NCBI RefSeq assembly: GCF_009735585.1
Contig: NZ_VJVW01000002.1
Span: forward strand, 456,513-520,512
Direction of reading: 5' to 3'
Origin: Christiangramia aestuarii
GTDB taxonomy: Bacteria; Bacteroidota; Bacteroidia; Flavobacteriales; Flavobacteriaceae
DNA length: 64,000 bases
The notes under the pieces were generated by a model. The model saw nothing but the letters and a program-made list of their open reading frames with translations. It did not search any database and had not been told where the DNA came from. The position numbers and the translations under genes are program-made. This document shows positions 57,001-64,000 of this stretch, piece by piece (position 1 is the first letter of the stretch; every line of letters starts with the position of its first letter).

Positions 57001-57114
57001 GAAGTCCTCTACCGGGATCTCCTCAGTAAATTCCTTTTGTTGGAGCGTCTCAACAACAGAGCTGTTTTCATTTAGCTCTTCAACACTTTTCCAGTATTTC
57101 TTGTTTGATGACAT
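54058..57114 (-). CDS. actB: Alternative complex III subunit ActB (molybdopterin-oxidoreductase-like plus Fe-S ferredoxin domain)
   Basis: A 1018-residue protein. A twin-arginine signal (SRRDFLKYVGF, Arg52-Arg53) is followed by a Cys71 that could be a lipid anchor. The large middle region is molybdopterin-oxidoreductase-like but is not expected to bind the cofactor in this family. The C-terminal part has four Cys clusters for Fe-S centres: CTGCGACVIAC, CQHCNHAPCETVC, CVGTRYCANNCP and CSMCIQ...CSAAC. It is the electron-transfer core between quinol oxidation and the heme subunit. It is 48 bp behind actA. Confidence 0.94.
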   Translation of the reverse strand: MSSNKKYWKSVEELNENSSVVETLQQKEFTEEIPVEDFLGDKESLGDSKTSRRDFLKYVGFSTAAASLAACEGPVVKSIPYVVQPERIVPGIANYYASTIADGFDFASVLVKTREGRPIKIENNDLSKFKGGVNARVHASVLSLYDTKRVKRPMIEGRNVSWEEFDREVKSKLENANGEIVLLTQTFASPSTTKLIQEFSEKFGNVRHVVYDTVSEDAALNAFEAKYGKRALPNYDFSKVKTVVGVGADFLADWQGGGFDAAYAKTRIPENGKMSRHIQFESNMSLTGANADKRVPLKPSQQKAVMSALRGYVAGGSSTSDLPSNIDDAVVKAASQLRKAGSGAVVVCGLPDDEAQKWALEINEALGSRVMDTSNARMIRQGSGGEVAQLVKDMNNGSVGALLIAGLNPVHTLPNGKEFTEGLKKVETVVDFSTRTDETTKLSKYVAATPHYLESWGDIQFSEKSFSLMQPTIRPLFDTRQFQDVILRWSGNNKSYYEYIKDTWSAGLGDRNWSEVLHDGVFEATSPVAATASTSSSKISYNVDEIEGDGFELSLYTNTAIGDGQQANNPWLQEMPDPLTRASWDNYLTVSKADAEALGLVNEHIANGGLNGSYVNISVGDAVVQNVPVYIMPGQAKGSVGLALGYGRKAGIQSEMQTGVNAYPLYKNFSSVQKVKIEKAAGMHEFACVQLHNTLMGRGDIIKETTLEVFNSKDAHVWNKTPEVSLDHQETPVTSPEVDIWESFDRSTGPHFNLSIDLNACTGCGACVIACHSENNVPVVGREEVRKSRDMHWLRIDRYFSSEESFTEDLEKKENIGGLGSSLSEFGELEQAADNPQVVFQPVMCQHCNHAPCETVCPVAATSHGRQGQNQMIYNRCVGTRYCANNCPYKVRRFNWFNYAQNDEFDYHMNNDLGRMVLNPDVTVRSRGVMEKCSMCIQKTQKTILDAKREGRTIKDGEFQTACSAACDKGAMVFGDVNNEDSKILEKKNDDRMYHLLEYVGTKPNVMYQTKVRNTTEA

Positions 57115-57162
57115 ATTATATCTAGATATTAGCTTCTTAAATTATACCTGAATTCCAGGATT

Positions 57163-58515
57163 TTAATAGTGACACTTACCGCATTCCAATCCGCCCATCT
57201 GAGCAGCAGTAAGCTCTTCTACACCATATTTTTTAGACAACTCCTCGTGGATCTTCTCGTAATATTCGTTACCCTCGATCCTGATATTGGTTTCACGGTG
57301 ACAGTTGATACACCATCCCATGGTTAAAGGAGCATTTTGATACACGATCTCCATCTCTTCGATAGGTCCGTGACATTTCTGACACTCGATTCCAGCAACA
57401 CTTACGTGCTGAGAGTGGTTGAAATATGCGAAATCCGGAAGGTTATGAATACGAACCCACTTCACCGGTTTCTCGTCTCCAGAATAAGTTCTGGAAGCAG
57501 GATCCCAGCCAGCAGCATCGTACAGCTTCTGAATTTCCTTGTCATAAAATTCTTTGGAGTATTCCTCAGTTGCGGTTTCAGGAGCAACTTCAGCGATCGC
57601 CTTGTGACAGTTCATACAAACATTTAGAGAAGGGATCCCCGAATGCTTAGAAGTCCTTGCAGAAGAGTGACAGTACTTACACTCGATCTGGTTGTCACCA
57701 GCGTGAATTCTGTGAGAGTAGTGGATTGGCTGGATTGGCTGGTAACCTTTATCTACACCAACCTGCATTAACCAACCGTAAGCGAAGTACCCAACCGCCA
57801 AAAGAACAACGATCGAACTTACCAGCATTAGGAACTGGTTCTCAACAAAAGCTTTATGGATAGGTTTTCTTTTTGGCTTTTCCGGGATCACGATCCCTGA
57901 AGCGTCAGCAAAATTCCTTAGAGTCTTGTTCACCAGGAACAATACCACCAACAGGATAGCCAATACAAAAACAAGGATCCCAAGAATTACGTTAGTAGAA
58001 ACACCACCAGCACCTCCGGAAGTTCCAGCTTCACCACCTGCAGCAGCACTAGCTGCCTGCGGCTCAGGTTTTGGCTGCTCTACATAAGCCAGGATATTAT
58101 CGATGTCTCCGTTGCTCAACTGCGGGAAAGCCGGCATCGCCGTCTGATTCCACTCATTATAAATCTCGTTAGCCTGAGCATCCCCACTCGCGATAAGAGC
58201 AGAAGAATTCTTCACCCACTCATGGATCCAATCCATTTCACGCCTTTCTGTCACCCCATGCAGGGCAGGCCCAATGGAATTAGAATAGGGTTTGTGACAG
58301 GCAGCACATAAAGAATTAAATAATTCTTTACCTGCAGCAGGATCACCTAATGAAGACCCGCCAGCATCTGCAGCAGCCTCCTGCCCGGCCTCAGCCTGAG
58401 CGGTTGTATCTTGCGCCTGGGCTTGCGAGAACCCTGAAAGAGTAAATGTAAATAAGAATGCTACGCTTAAGAGTAGTTGTCGCGAAGTTGAATGGCGGAA
58501 ATTCACCTTTTTCAT
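57163..58515 (-). CDS. actA: Alternative complex III subunit ActA, six-heme form
   Basis: A 450-residue protein with a signal peptide (cut near SQAQA). Six CxxCH motifs are present: Cys70-His74, Cys279-His283, Cys300-His304, Cys378-His382, Cys402-His406 and Cys445-His449 near the very C-terminus. The first belongs to a small cytochrome c domain (about residues 55-145) followed by a Gly/Ala linker, one membrane helix (174-195), another hydrophobic segment (228-248) and a pentaheme domain. The classical ActA is pentaheme, so the N-terminal heme domain is an addition. It is the first gene of the act-cox operon. Confidence 0.92.
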   Translation of the reverse strand: MKKVNFRHSTSRQLLLSVAFLFTFTLSGFSQAQAQDTTAQAEAGQEAAADAGGSSLGDPAAGKELFNSLCAACHKPYSNSIGPALHGVTERREMDWIHEWVKNSSALIASGDAQANEIYNEWNQTAMPAFPQLSNGDIDNILAYVEQPKPEPQAASAAAGGEAGTSGGAGGVSTNVILGILVFVLAILLVVLFLVNKTLRNFADASGIVIPEKPKRKPIHKAFVENQFLMLVSSIVVLLAVGYFAYGWLMQVGVDKGYQPIQPIHYSHRIHAGDNQIECKYCHSSARTSKHSGIPSLNVCMNCHKAIAEVAPETATEEYSKEFYDKEIQKLYDAAGWDPASRTYSGDEKPVKWVRIHNLPDFAYFNHSQHVSVAGIECQKCHGPIEEMEIVYQNAPLTMGWCINCHRETNIRIEGNEYYEKIHEELSKKYGVEELTAAQMGGLECGKCHY

Positions 58516-58609
58516 ATTATAAGTTCGATTAACGTCTAAACTTTGGTACGGTTTTTACACTCAGTATTTTAGGGCTAAAAACCTAAAAAGGTACCTTTAA
58601 ATTCAGGCA

Positions 58610-58617
58610 CAAAAGTA
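58610..58617 (-). promoter_or_regulatory. Candidate -7 box of the act-cox operon
   Basis: TACTTTTG on the minus strand matches TAnnTTTG, with a leader of about 90 bases to actA. No clear -33 element is seen. Confidence 0.58.
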
Positions 58618-58715
58618 ATACATACAGACGATTTTAGGAATGTTACATAAGTGTTAATGACTAATTTATATTAGTTCTAAATAATAAATTATAACCTGTT
58701 TAAGTTATTTAATTT

Positions 58716-58723
58716 TACATTTG
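58716..58723 (+). promoter_or_regulatory. Candidate -7 box of the SPOR protein gene
   Basis: TACATTTG on the plus strand matches TAnnTTTG, 18 bases before the ATG at 58742. No clear -33 element is seen. Confidence 0.55.
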
Positions 58724-58741
58724 TCAAAAAGTTAAAATACT

Positions 58742-59131
58742 ATGAGAAAACCAAATGCCTTCCATCTTTTTGCTATCGCGGGATTTATATTTTTTTCAAG
58801 TTTGCAGGCCACTGCTCAACAAGGAAATGTGAACATTGAACAAGATCAAAAAATCGAGAAATTGATGGAAGTCAAGCGGGAGCTGAACAAGAATAACGAG
58901 ATAAGAGACCGCTTCGTGATACAGTTATTTTACGGTGATAATGGAGAGGCCAATGAAGTGATACAGAAATACCGCGCCATCTACTCCTATCCTTCTCAAA
59001 TCACCTATGAGGCACCAAATTACAAGGTTTGGGTAGGCAATTTCAGAAACCGCCTGGAAGCAGACAGAGCGCTTATTAAAGTAAAGGAGAACTTCCCAAA
59101 CGCTTTTATCCCAAAACCACAGAGAAAATAG
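58742..59131 (+). CDS. Exported SPOR-domain protein
   Basis: A 129-residue protein with a signal peptide (about residues 1-28, cut near ATAQQ). The rest is one SPOR domain: DRFVIQLFYGDNGEANEVIQKYR, then YKVWVGNFRNRLEADRALIKVK and NAFIPKP at the end. SPOR domains bind peptidoglycan strands stripped of stem peptides, often at the division site. It is the only plus-strand gene between 9.6 and 63.9 kb and is divergent from the act-cox operon. A terminator follows. Confidence 0.9.
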   Translation: MRKPNAFHLFAIAGFIFFSSLQATAQQGNVNIEQDQKIEKLMEVKRELNKNNEIRDRFVIQLFYGDNGEANEVIQKYRAIYSYPSQITYEAPNYKVWVGNFRNRLEADRALIKVKENFPNAFIPKPQRK

Positions 59132-59158
59132 ATCTAAAATAAAGAAGTATTGAACTAG

Positions 59159-59193
59159 ACCTCACAGGTTTCACCAACCCGTGAGGTTTTTTT
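59159..59193 (+). terminator. Terminator after the SPOR gene
   Basis: A 12-bp stem with one mismatch (59159-59170 with 59176-59187) is followed by a run of eight T. Confidence 0.85.
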
Positions 59194-59280
59194 AAGACCT
59201 TAAACGAGTATTTAAGGCCTCATTCCTAAAACAATGAGATCCTTAAAATTGCTTTTATTCAGCCTTTCAGAAGGCTGTAA

Positions 59281-59314
59281 AATAAAAAAGCGGCTGTTCT
59301 CACAGCCGCTTTTT
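59281..59314. terminator. Terminator of the rimP-nusA-infB operon, bidirectional
   Basis: A perfect 13-bp stem (59285-59297 with 59302-59314, loop TCTC) with A- and T-runs outside, 19 bases after the infB stop. Confidence 0.9.
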
Positions 59315-59332
59315 AACTTATTGAAATAGATC

Positions 59333-62092
59333 TTATTTCAGGGTTTTCTTAACCTCTACCTCTCTAAAGGCTTCGATCACATCCCCTTCTCTAATATCGT
59401 TGTAGTTCTTGACCTGCATACCACAGTCGTAACCTTTCTTCACTTCTTTCACGTCATCTTTAAAACGCTTAAGCGAAGCAAGTTCTCCAGTGTACACTAC
59501 CACACCATCACGGATAAGTCTAACTCCGGCACTTCTGTAAATAGTTCCTGAAGTAACCATACAACCTGCAATGGTTCCGATCTTGGAGATCTTGAAGGTC
59601 TCTCTGATCTCGGCAGTACCTGTGATCTCTTCTTTCAATTCTGGAGACAACATTCCTTCCATCGCATCCTTAAGGTCGTTGATCGCGTCGTAGATGATCG
59701 AGTAAGTTCTGATATCGATCTCTTCCTTATCGGCCACCATTCTGGCATTTCCTGCCGGACGAACGTTAAATCCGATAATGATCGCATCTGAAGCTGAAGC
59801 AAGCAACACATCACTTTCAGTGATCGCACCTACTCCTTTGTGGATGATGTTTACCTGAATCTCTTCAGTAGACAGTTTCTGGAAGGAATCTGTAAGCGCC
59901 TCCACAGAACCATCCACATCCCCTTTAAGAATAATATTTAGCTCTTTAAAGTCTCCTAGAGCAATACGTCTACCAATCTCATCTAGCGTAATGTGACGCT
60001 GAGTTCTAACATTCTGCTCACGTTGCAACTGAGTACGTCTTGCGGCGATATCCTTGGCTTCACGCTCATCTTCCATCACCTTGAAGGTATCACCGGCCTG
60101 CGGCGCACCATCAAGACCAAGGATAGATACCGGCGTTGAAGGACCAGCCTCCTTAACCTCTTTTCCTCGCTCATCGTGCATGGCTTTCACCTTACCACTA
60201 TGGCGACCTGCAAGTACATAATCACCCACTTTCAGGGTACCGGCCTGAACCAAGATAGTAGCTACATAACCTCGTCCCTTATCAAGGAAGGCCTCCACTA
60301 CTGTACCTTTAGCCAGTTTATTTGGGTTTGCCTTTAATTCCAGGATCTCGGCCTCAAGAAGTACTTTTTCAAGCAATTCTTTAACACCCATTCCTGTTTT
60401 GGCAGAAATATCATGTGATTGGATCTTACCACCCCAGTCTTCTACAAGAAGGTCCATGGCAGCAAGTTTTTCTTTAATTTTTTCAGGGTTCGCCGTTGGA
60501 AGATCAGATTTGTTGATCGCGAAGATGATAGGTACTCCCGCCGCCTGAGCGTGAGAAATGGCCTCTTTTGTTTGAGGCATCACATCATCATCTGCAGCGA
60601 TCACGATAATCGCGATATCGGTAACCTGAGCACCACGAGCACGCATGGCCGTAAAGGCTTCGTGACCCGGTGTATCCAGGAAGGCGATCTTTTGCCCGTT
60701 ATCAAGTTTCACCCCGTAAGCCCCGATGTGCTGGGTAATACCCCCACTCTCACCGGCAATTACATTCTCTTTACGAACGTAGTCAAGAAGCGATGTCTTA
60801 CCGTGGTCAACGTGACCCATTACGGTAACGATAGGCGCTCTTGTTTCAAGATCTTCAGGATTTTCCTGCACCTCTTCTACGGTCTCTTCAACATCGGCCG
60901 TAGTGAATTCTACTTCATAACCAAATTCTTCAGCAACGATACTTAAGGTCTCGGCATCCAGTCTCTGGTTCATGGTCACCATCATACCCAGTGACATACA
61001 TGCAGAGATGACCTGGGTTACAGAGACATCCATCATGGTAGCCACCTCACTTACGGTAACGAACTCGGTCACCTTTAAGATCTTTTCGTCAGATTCCTGC
61101 TGTGCAAGATCCTGCTCAGATCTTTGACGGTGTTGATCCCTTTTCTCTCTTCTATATTTCGCACCTTTACCTTTAGAAGATTTACCCTGAAGTTTTTCAA
61201 GTGTTTCACGCACCTGCTTTTGTACTTCTTCCTCGGTAGGCTCCTCCTTGGTAATTGGTTTACTTCTTCTTTTTCCGCCTTTCTGGCCACCACGCTGGTT
61301 ACCGCCTCCGCCTTTTACATCTTTACTGATGCGGCGACGACGCTTCTTGCGCTTATCCTTATCATCCTTCTTATCGTCTTTCTTCTCATCCTTCTTCTTA
61401 GTAGGCTTCTTGAATTGGGAAAGGTCGATCTTTTTTCCGGTGAAATTAGGACCGCTAAGCTTGGTATACTTGGTTTCTATAGTACTGGACTCTTCCTTGG
61501 CCTCCTCTTTAGTGGCTTCGGCAGTTTCCTTTTTAGATTCCTCTTTCTTAGGCTCCTCTTTTTTGGCTTGAGGAGTTTCGGCCTTCTGCTCCGGCTTTTT
61601 CTCTTCAGCTTTGGCAGCAGGCTTCTCAGGTTGCTTGGTCTCTTCAGCTTCTTTGACAGGTTTTTCGGCTGGAGTTTCCTTGGCGTCTTCTTTAGAGTCG
61701 GCTTTTTCTTCTTCTTTAGGTTTTTCGCCTGGTTTCTTATCCAGGTCGATCTTACCTACGGTCTTAGGACCTTCAAGTTTAGCTCTGGCCGAGATCGCTT
61801 CTTCTTTCTCCTTCTTCTCCACTTCTTCAGCCTTGCGCTTCTCTTCGATCTCTTTGCGCAGCTCTTCCTTCTCTTTCTTACGCTCTTCACCAACTTCCTT
61901 AGAAGCCCTCTTCTTACTCTTGTCGGTTTCGAACTCGTCAGAAAGCACCTCGTAGATTTCTCCCGAGATCTTGGTAGTTGGACGTGCGTCTATCTCGTAG
62001 CCTTTGGAATTAAGAAATTCCACAGCCCTGTCTAACGAGATATTGAACTCACGTAGAACCTTATTTAATCGCGTTGTTTTCGCTTCTGCCAT
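59333..62092 (-). CDS. infB: Translation initiation factor IF-2
   Basis: A 919-residue cytoplasmic GTPase that places initiator tRNA on the ribosome. The N-terminal 300 residues are a Lys/Glu/Pro-rich, low-complexity extension, then a short IF-2 N domain ([22 protein letters not shown]). The GTPase has [12 protein letters not shown] (G1), DTPGHEAF (G3) and NKSD (G4). The C-terminal domains II-IV end with [13 protein letters not shown]. It follows nusA by 52 bp and ends the operon. Confidence 0.97.
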   Translation of the reverse strand: MAEAKTTRLNKVLREFNISLDRAVEFLNSKGYEIDARPTTKISGEIYEVLSDEFETDKSKKRASKEVGEERKKEKEELRKEIEEKRKAEEVEKKEKEEAISARAKLEGPKTVGKIDLDKKPGEKPKEEEKADSKEDAKETPAEKPVKEAEETKQPEKPAAKAEEKKPEQKAETPQAKKEEPKKEESKKETAEATKEEAKEESSTIETKYTKLSGPNFTGKKIDLSQFKKPTKKKDEKKDDKKDDKDKRKKRRRRISKDVKGGGGNQRGGQKGGKRRSKPITKEEPTEEEVQKQVRETLEKLQGKSSKGKGAKYRREKRDQHRQRSEQDLAQQESDEKILKVTEFVTVSEVATMMDVSVTQVISACMSLGMMVTMNQRLDAETLSIVAEEFGYEVEFTTADVEETVEEVQENPEDLETRAPIVTVMGHVDHGKTSLLDYVRKENVIAGESGGITQHIGAYGVKLDNGQKIAFLDTPGHEAFTAMRARGAQVTDIAIIVIAADDDVMPQTKEAISHAQAAGVPIIFAINKSDLPTANPEKIKEKLAAMDLLVEDWGGKIQSHDISAKTGMGVKELLEKVLLEAEILELKANPNKLAKGTVVEAFLDKGRGYVATILVQAGTLKVGDYVLAGRHSGKVKAMHDERGKEVKEAGPSTPVSILGLDGAPQAGDTFKVMEDEREAKDIAARRTQLQREQNVRTQRHITLDEIGRRIALGDFKELNIILKGDVDGSVEALTDSFQKLSTEEIQVNIIHKGVGAITESDVLLASASDAIIIGFNVRPAGNARMVADKEEIDIRTYSIIYDAINDLKDAMEGMLSPELKEEITGTAEIRETFKISKIGTIAGCMVTSGTIYRSAGVRLIRDGVVVYTGELASLKRFKDDVKEVKKGYDCGMQVKNYNDIREGDVIEAFREVEVKKTLK

Positions 62093-62144
62093 AAATTGCC
62101 CTCTAAATTACTCTCTTTAATTGTATTCTGTACTCTAAATAATA

Positions 62145-63377
62145 TTATTCTTCAAATTCTGAACGAAGCACGGCCATCACATCTTTAATGGTCTCTTCTT
62201 CCAGATCTGTACGGCGAACAAGATCATCTACATCCTGCTCTAAAACAGCTTTCGCTGTATCCAGACCAATCTTTGAAAATTCGGCGATCACCCAATCTTC
62301 AATCTCGTCTGTAAATTCTTTTAACTCAACATCTTCCTCTACACCTTCACGGTACACATCTATCTCATAACCGGTTAGCTGACCAGCCAATCTAATATTG
62401 TGCCCACCTCGACCAATCGCCTTGGAAACTTCTTCCGGCTTCAGCATAACCTCAGCGGTCTTAGCCTCTTCATCCATTTTAATGGAAGTTATTTTCGCCG
62501 GACTTAATGCTCTGGTGATAAATAACTGCTCATTATTGGTGAAATTGATCACATCTATATTCTCATTCCCCAATTCACGTACAATACTGTGAATTCTGGA
62601 ACCTTTCATACCCACACAGGCACCAACGGGATCGATCCTGTCATCATAAGAATCTACCGCCACCTTGGCCTTTTCACCAGGAACACGCACTACTTTCTTG
62701 ATCGTGATCAAACCATCAAAAACTTCAGGGATCTCCTGTTCGAATAACTTCTCAAGGAAACCTGGAGCGGTTCTGGACATTATAATGGTAGGCTTGTTAC
62801 CTTTTAATTCGACGCTTTCTATGATTCCCCTTACATTTTCTCCTTTACGGAAGAAATCTGAAGGAATCTGACGGTCTTTAGGAAGCACTATTTCATTTCC
62901 TTCATCATCAAGAAGAATAATGGCTCTGTGCCTTATATGATGAACTTCTGCAGTATAGATCTCACCTTCAAGATCTTTGAACTGCTTGTAAATATTCGTG
63001 TTGTCGTGCTCGTGGATCTTTGAGATCAAATTCTGGCGCAGGGCCAGGATCGCTCTTCTTCCAAGATCTACCAGCTTCACTTCTTCAGAAACATCCTCAC
63101 CAACTTCAAAATCGGGCTCGATCTTTCTTGCCTGAGAAAGGGAGATTTCCCTGTTAGAATCCTCAACTTCACCATCTGCCACTACGATTCGGTTTCTCCA
63201 AATCTCAAGATCTCCTTTATCAGGGTTTACAATAATATCAAAATTATCGTCTTCTCCATACTTTTTCTTCAAAGCATTTCTAAAAACATCCTCAAGGATC
63301 GCCATCAGCGTTACACGATCTATCAGTTTATCATCTTTAAACTCTGAGAATGACTCAATCAACGCGATATTTTCCAT
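62145..63377 (-). CDS. nusA: Transcription termination/antitermination protein NusA
   Basis: A 410-residue protein that binds RNA polymerase and nascent RNA. The N-terminal domain (LIESFSEFKDDKLIDRVTLMAILEDVF), S1 domain (GEIYTAEVHHIRHRAIILLDDEG in part), and two KH domains (VGACVGMKGSRIHSIV and VSKAIGRGGHNIRLAGQLTG) are clear. The two acidic C-terminal repeats of E. coli NusA are absent, as usual in this phylum. It lies 12 bp behind rimP. Confidence 0.96.
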   Translation of the reverse strand: MENIALIESFSEFKDDKLIDRVTLMAILEDVFRNALKKKYGEDDNFDIIVNPDKGDLEIWRNRIVVADGEVEDSNREISLSQARKIEPDFEVGEDVSEEVKLVDLGRRAILALRQNLISKIHEHDNTNIYKQFKDLEGEIYTAEVHHIRHRAIILLDDEGNEIVLPKDRQIPSDFFRKGENVRGIIESVELKGNKPTIIMSRTAPGFLEKLFEQEIPEVFDGLITIKKVVRVPGEKAKVAVDSYDDRIDPVGACVGMKGSRIHSIVRELGNENIDVINFTNNEQLFITRALSPAKITSIKMDEEAKTAEVMLKPEEVSKAIGRGGHNIRLAGQLTGYEIDVYREGVEEDVELKEFTDEIEDWVIAEFSKIGLDTAKAVLEQDVDDLVRRTDLEEETIKDVMAVLRSEFEE

Positions 63378-63389
63378 ATCAATTTGTGA

Positions 63390-63851
63390 TTAAAATGTTA
63401 TTTTAACTTTTGCTTCCACAACTTCAGCATAGGGCAAAACCGCCTCTTTCTGAACTGTAACTTTGCCCTTACCTACCGGTTTTGGCTCTCTTGCTTTCCA
63501 TGAAAGCTTTATTTCGTTTTCATCTGCAGATACCAGGTCACCTTCGAACTTTTCATTCTCGGTCTTCACCTTTAACCTGCGACCTATATTCTTTTTGAAT
63601 TGTCTTGGCATTAAAAGAGGTTCGGAGACCCCTGCCGAAGTAACTTCCAGAGAAAAATCTTCCTCTTCCCTGTCCAGGTTGTGCTCTATGGCACGGCTCA
63701 CCATGATACAGTCATTTACCGATACACCTTCATCACCGTCTATTACAATCTTGATATGATTGGCGGAGTTTACATCAAGGCTTATTAAAAATAAGGAATT
63801 ATTTTCTTCGAATACCTTCTCTGCTAACTTTTCTACCTTATCCTTCAGCAT
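63390..63851 (-). CDS. rimP: Ribosome maturation factor RimP
   Basis: A 153-residue cytoplasmic protein needed for 30S subunit assembly. The N-terminal domain shows IKIVIDGDEGVSVNDCIMVSRAIE and LEVTSAGVSEPL, and the C-terminal SH3-like part RRLKVKTENEKFEGDLV. It heads the rimP-nusA-infB operon, an order common in bacteria. A terminator-like hairpin ends 13 bases before its ATG. Confidence 0.95.
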   Translation of the reverse strand: MLKDKVEKLAEKVFEENNSLFLISLDVNSANHIKIVIDGDEGVSVNDCIMVSRAIEHNLDREEEDFSLEVTSAGVSEPLLMPRQFKKNIGRRLKVKTENEKFEGDLVSADENEIKLSWKAREPKPVGKGKVTVQKEAVLPYAEVVEAKVKITF

Positions 63852-63859
63852 ATGTTTAT

Positions 63860-63884
63860 AAAAAGAGGGGACTTCTGTCCCCTC
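63860..63884 (-). promoter_or_regulatory. Terminator-like hairpin in the rimP leader (possible attenuator)
   Basis: A perfect 8-bp G/C-rich stem (63865-63872 with 63877-63884, loop of four) is followed on the minus strand by TTTTTAT, then the rimP start codon. It lies between the probable promoter at 63912-63919 and the gene. Confidence 0.65.
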
Positions 63885-63911
63885 GCTGTACTTTTTTTAG
63901 TTTCAACGCTG

Positions 63912-63919
63912 CAAATATA
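63912..63919 (-). promoter_or_regulatory. Promoter -7 box of rimP-nusA-infB
   Basis: TATATTTG on the minus strand matches TAnnTTTG exactly; TTTT lies 19 bp upstream as a partial -33 match. The predicted leader is about 55 bases. Confidence 0.62.
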
Positions 63920-64000
63920 GCAATATTTTTCAAGTATAAAAACGTGAAAATAAATGAAATAGTAAGAATGTTTCACAGCCCGGCGCTTTTCAGAATATTT

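Noticed and set aside
61124-62035. 303-codon plus-strand frame opposite infB
   Set aside because: It is the mirror of the low-complexity Lys/Glu codons in the IF-2 extension; the Leu/Phe-rich product is an artefact of that.

Overview
The window reads as a chromosomal segment of a marine-type member of the Flavobacteriia (Bacteroidota), close to the Gramella/Christiangramia group. The evidence is the gliding and type IX secretion gene sprA, a PorP/SprF-like protein, a RemB-like protein, a complete alternative complex III (actA-F) joined to an aa3-type oxidase, and several promoter matches to the Bacteroidota consensus (TTTG - 19 bp - TAnnTTTG). I saw no rRNA, tRNA, insertion sequence, CRISPR array or phage gene. 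From about 9.6 kb to 63.9 kb every gene but one is on the minus strand.

Region by region. 1-4.1 kb: two OmpH/Skp-type periplasmic chaperones (the first cut by the window edge), glutamate racemase, a PorP/SprF-like protein and a NifU-type Fe-S scaffold. 4.1-10.2 kb: a phosphate permease with a PhoU-like tail, a DUF255 thioredoxin-domain protein, an MscS channel and tsaB. 10.2-17.4 kb: a MacAB-TolC-like export operon (ATPase, two permeases, two membrane-fusion proteins, one TolC). 17.5-22.7 kb: oxidase assembly and accessory subunits (ctaB, two CoxIII proteins, subunit IV, SCO, a Cys-less SCO-like protein, DUF420, a small CxxC protein). 22.8-38.6 kb: the sprA neighbourhood (remB-like, two tonB, vanZ-like, gcvH, sprA, ruvA, maeB, queG). 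38.6-45.3 kb: a probable accessory block (NTF2-like protein, di-heme peroxidase, orphan lipoprotein, DUF4242/cyclase-like/AraC regulator, P450, GIY-YIG nuclease with inverted short repeats). 45.3-58.5 kb: ruvB, then coxA and coxB downstream of actF-A. 58.7-63.9 kb: a SPOR protein and the rimP-nusA-infB operon.

How the genes work together. actABCDEF-coxBA encodes a menaquinol-to-oxygen chain. The 17.5-22.7 kb cluster supplies its other membrane subunits, heme O and copper delivery. sprA, the porP-like gene, remB-like gene and tonB genes serve outer-membrane energised processes: type IX secretion, gliding and TonB-dependent transport.

Most worth a second look: (i) a terminator-like hairpin between the probable promoter and the start codon of rimP-nusA-infB; (ii) a GIY-YIG nuclease gene bracketed by inverted copies of a 23-27 bp repeat; (iii) a regulator joining a DUF4242 domain, a degenerate class III cyclase domain and an AraC DNA-binding domain; (iv) a TonB-like domain at the N-terminus of the RemB-like protein that matches its two TonB neighbours; (v) duplicated hairpins with a compensatory change beside the peroxidase gene. 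Homology calls come from reading motifs and from family knowledge; no searches were run.
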